Assembly (NCBI GenBank): GCA_050292445.1
Contig: JBNKLQ010000294.1
Span: forward strand, 1 to 7,394
Direction of reading: 5' to 3'
Source: Leptofilum sp050292445
GTDB taxonomy: Bacteria; Chloroflexota; Anaerolineae; Promineifilales; Promineifilaceae
Length of the DNA stretch: 7,394 bases
Every line of letters starts with the position of its first letter. Position 1 is the stretch's first letter. The position numbers were made by a program, and so were the translations under genes. Positions 6,084 through 7,394 of this stretch are shown here, in pieces. Below the pieces are notes generated by a model that saw nothing but the letters and a program-made list of their open reading frames with translations, searched no databases and was not told the DNA's origin.

Positions 6084-6857
6084 ATGCGATTAAACGACAA
6101 AGTAGCCGTCATCACCGGCGGCAGCAGCGGCATTGGCCGCGCCACCTGCCTCTTGTTTGCCCAGGAAGGGGCCAAAGTTGTCATTGCGGACATCAATGAT
6201 GCTGGTGGCCAGGAAACATTAGCCGCCATCCAGGCATCTGGCGGCGAGGCCATCTATGTTCATGCGGACCAATCAAAAGCCGCTGACTGCAAAAATATGA
6301 TCAAAACGGCCGAAGAAACCTACGGCAAAGTAGATGTCTTGTTTAACAATGCGGGCATTAGCCACGCCAACGACGATGACGCCATCAATACCACTGAAGA
6401 TGTTTGGGATTTAACCTTTGCAGTCAACGTGAAGGGCGTTTTCTTATGCTGCAAATATGGCATCCCCGCCCTGCGCCGGGCTGGCGGCGGCTCCATTATC
6501 AATACCGCCTCCTTTGTCGCCCATCTAGGCGCTGCCACGCCCCAACTGGCGTACACGGCCAGCAAAGGAGCTGTGCTCTCCATGACGCGGGAGCTGGCGA
6601 CCATCCATGCCCGTGAAAATATTCGCGTCAATGCCCTGTGCCCCGGCCCTTTGCGCACGGAGCTTTTGATGAAATATTTAGACACGCCAGAGAAGCGCAA
6701 TCGGCGCTTGGTGCATGTGCCCATGGGGCGCTTTGGCGAGGCAGAAGAGATTGCCAAGGCGGTACTCTATCTCGCGTCAGACGAATCATCGTTTGTCACG
6801 GGAACCTCTTTTATGGTCGATGGCGGCATTACGGCCGCTTACGTCACGCCAGAGTAA
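6084..6857 (+). CDS. Classical short-chain dehydrogenase/reductase (SDR)
   Basis: Predicted cytosolic NAD(P)-dependent oxidoreductase for an alcohol or carbonyl compound; substrate unknown. The 257-aa single Rossmann domain is the standard classical SDR size. Seen: cofactor motif TGGSSGIG (11-18); Asp36 at the end of the second beta strand (VVIADIND), which favours NAD(H) over NADP(H); NNAG (88-91); and the catalytic tetrad Asn115, Ser143, Tyr157, Lys161 (YTASK at 157-161). CPGPLRTELL (186-195) and the C-terminal GTSFMVDGG (240-248) are also typical. ATG 6084 has AGAGGA (6071-6076) 7 bases upstream; the frame is open to 6030 but with no reason to start earlier. Many relatives are annotated as 3-oxoacyl-ACP reductase or sugar dehydrogenase, and neither can be favoured here. 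The REP-like doublet separates it from the ligase gene, so joint function is possible but not shown. Confidence 0.95.
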   Translation: MRLNDKVAVITGGSSGIGRATCLLFAQEGAKVVIADINDAGGQETLAAIQASGGEAIYVHADQSKAADCKNMIKTAEETYGKVDVLFNNAGISHANDDDAINTTEDVWDLTFAVNVKGVFLCCKYGIPALRRAGGGSIINTASFVAHLGAATPQLAYTASKGAVLSMTRELATIHARENIRVNALCPGPLRTELLMKYLDTPEKRNRRLVHVPMGRFGEAEEIAKAVLYLASDESSFVTGTSFMVDGGITAAYVTPE

Positions 6858-6922
6858 TTAGGAATTTTATTTGCACTTTTAGGCATCTCCTTGAGATTGT
6901 CTTTGAAAAGTATTATCGTTCT

Positions 6923-7033
6923 AGGGATTTCTCGCCAAAAGCGGCTCGAAATGACAATTCGGGGTAATTCGTTAGGTTTTTTCTCATTCAAGTTAATCTT
7001 CATTGTCATTTCGAGGTCCTCCGAGAAATCCCT
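6923..7033. repeat. Large interrupted inverted repeat between the SDR and galactokinase-like genes
   Basis: AGGGATTTCTCG (6923-6934) pairs perfectly with CGAGAAATCCCT (7022-7033), and CTCGAAATGACAAT (6945-6958) pairs perfectly with ATTGTCATTTCGAG (7002-7015). That is 26 perfect pairs in two blocks, with unpaired bulges of 10 and 6 bases and a 43-base centre. The motifs match a dispersed TGTCATTTCGAG...GAGAAATC intergenic repeat type. It may be a miniature non-autonomous element and could also work as a bidirectional terminator. The rest of the 6858-7076 gap holds only a small ATCTC/GAGAT stem (6885-6897) and a short repeat near 7057. Confidence 0.75.
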
Positions 7034-7076
7034 TTAAATTTAATCTGATGCAGTCTCAAAATTCTCTGTCCAAACC

Positions 7077-7394
7077 ATGACAACAACACAACCAACATTA
7101 TTTGAACAGGTTCAACACATTTTTCGGGAGCTGGTGGGGCGGGAAACGGCCGTTACCGTTCGTGCTCCTGGTCGCGTGAACTTACTCGGCGCGCATTTAG
7201 ATTACAACGAAGGCTGGGTGCTGCCTGGCGCTATCGAGCCATCCGTCTGGCTGGCCGCCGCGCCCACAACAGATAATCGGGTGACGGTGCGGGCGCTCAA
7301 TTTGGGGGAAACGGCCGCTTTCCAACTACCGCATCTGGAACTGTTTGCCTCCAGCGTCGGCGGCAACTGGATCAACTACCCGATGGGCGTCGCC
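7077..7394 (+). CDS. galK: Galactokinase-family GHMP kinase, 5' part only
   Basis: First 106 codons of a gene running off the window end. Galactokinase phosphorylates galactose at C1 with ATP, the entry to the Leloir pathway. Seen: the N-terminal signature APGRVNLLGAHLDYNEGWVL (30-49), matching galactokinase APGRVNLIGEHTDYN, and a WINYPMGV stretch (98-105) like the family's W-x-NY-x-x-G. Counterparts of human GALK1 Arg37, His44 and Asp46 are Arg33, His40 and Asp42, but the Glu43 counterpart is Ala39. The substrate could therefore differ, and the galK symbol is provisional. The GHMP ATP-binding glycine loop lies beyond the window. ATG 7077 is the only sensible start; no clear Shine-Dalgarno precedes it. 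An octamer encodes Thr-Ala-Val (24-26). Confidence 0.82.
   Translation, partial: MTTTQPTLFEQVQHIFRELVGRETAVTVRAPGRVNLLGAHLDYNEGWVLPGAIEPSVWLAAAPTTDNRVTVRALNLGETAAFQLPHLELFASSVGGNWINYPMGVA

Noticed and set aside
1..7394. tRNA, rRNA, riboswitch or transposase genes
   Set aside because: No cloverleaf, rRNA-like segment, known riboswitch core or transposase motif was seen on either strand by eye; a covariance-model search would be needed to exclude small RNAs.

Overview
This 7.4 kb window is a bacterial chromosomal segment, moderately GC-rich, with eight recognisable protein genes (one broken by a frameshift, one cut by the window end). The best guess for the organism is a member of the Chloroflexota (Anaerolineae/Caldilineae-like). 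That is an inference from three things: an XPB/Ssl2-type helicase-associated protein without a motor domain, short palindromic repeats in most gaps, and a very dense octamer, ACGGCCGT (15 perfect copies). No rRNA, tRNA, IS transposase, CRISPR array or phage gene is visible.

Layout. (1) A minus-strand PfkB-type sugar kinase (108-950) is divergent from a plus-strand diacylglycerol-kinase-type lipid kinase (1202-2107). The 251-bp gap holds a palindromic element and a good sigma70-type promoter. (2) After the lipid kinase come a strong ribosome binding site with an aborted 17-codon ORF, a repeat fragment, and an AT-rich orphan gene (2224-2637) that differs in composition from its neighbours. (3) A helicase-associated protein (2657-4337) is split by an apparent one-base insertion near a GGGG run, giving two adjacent ORFs. 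(4) A gap with three hairpin-forming elements leads to a glutamine-synthetase-like ligase (4512-5885) that lacks the usual ammonium-site residues, so it probably glutamylates an amine. (5) A REP-like hairpin doublet precedes a classical SDR oxidoreductase (6084-6857). (6) A large inverted repeat separates this from the 5' end of a galactokinase-family gene (7077 to the window end) with one altered signature residue.

How the genes fit together: this looks like ordinary housekeeping and catabolic content (sugar phosphorylation, lipid phosphorylation, amine or nitrogen use, an alcohol/ketone oxidoreductase, galactose entry), not one operon. Nearly every plus-strand gene has its own upstream gap with a repeat or hairpin, which suggests separate transcription units. 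The orphan and the helicase-associated gene are only 19 bp apart and may be cotranscribed.

No clear new defence or mobile system is present. The most noteworthy signals are the HIP1-like octamer over-representation and its reading-frame bias, the REP doublet with compensatory changes, the frameshift, and the active-site substitutions in the two small-molecule enzymes.
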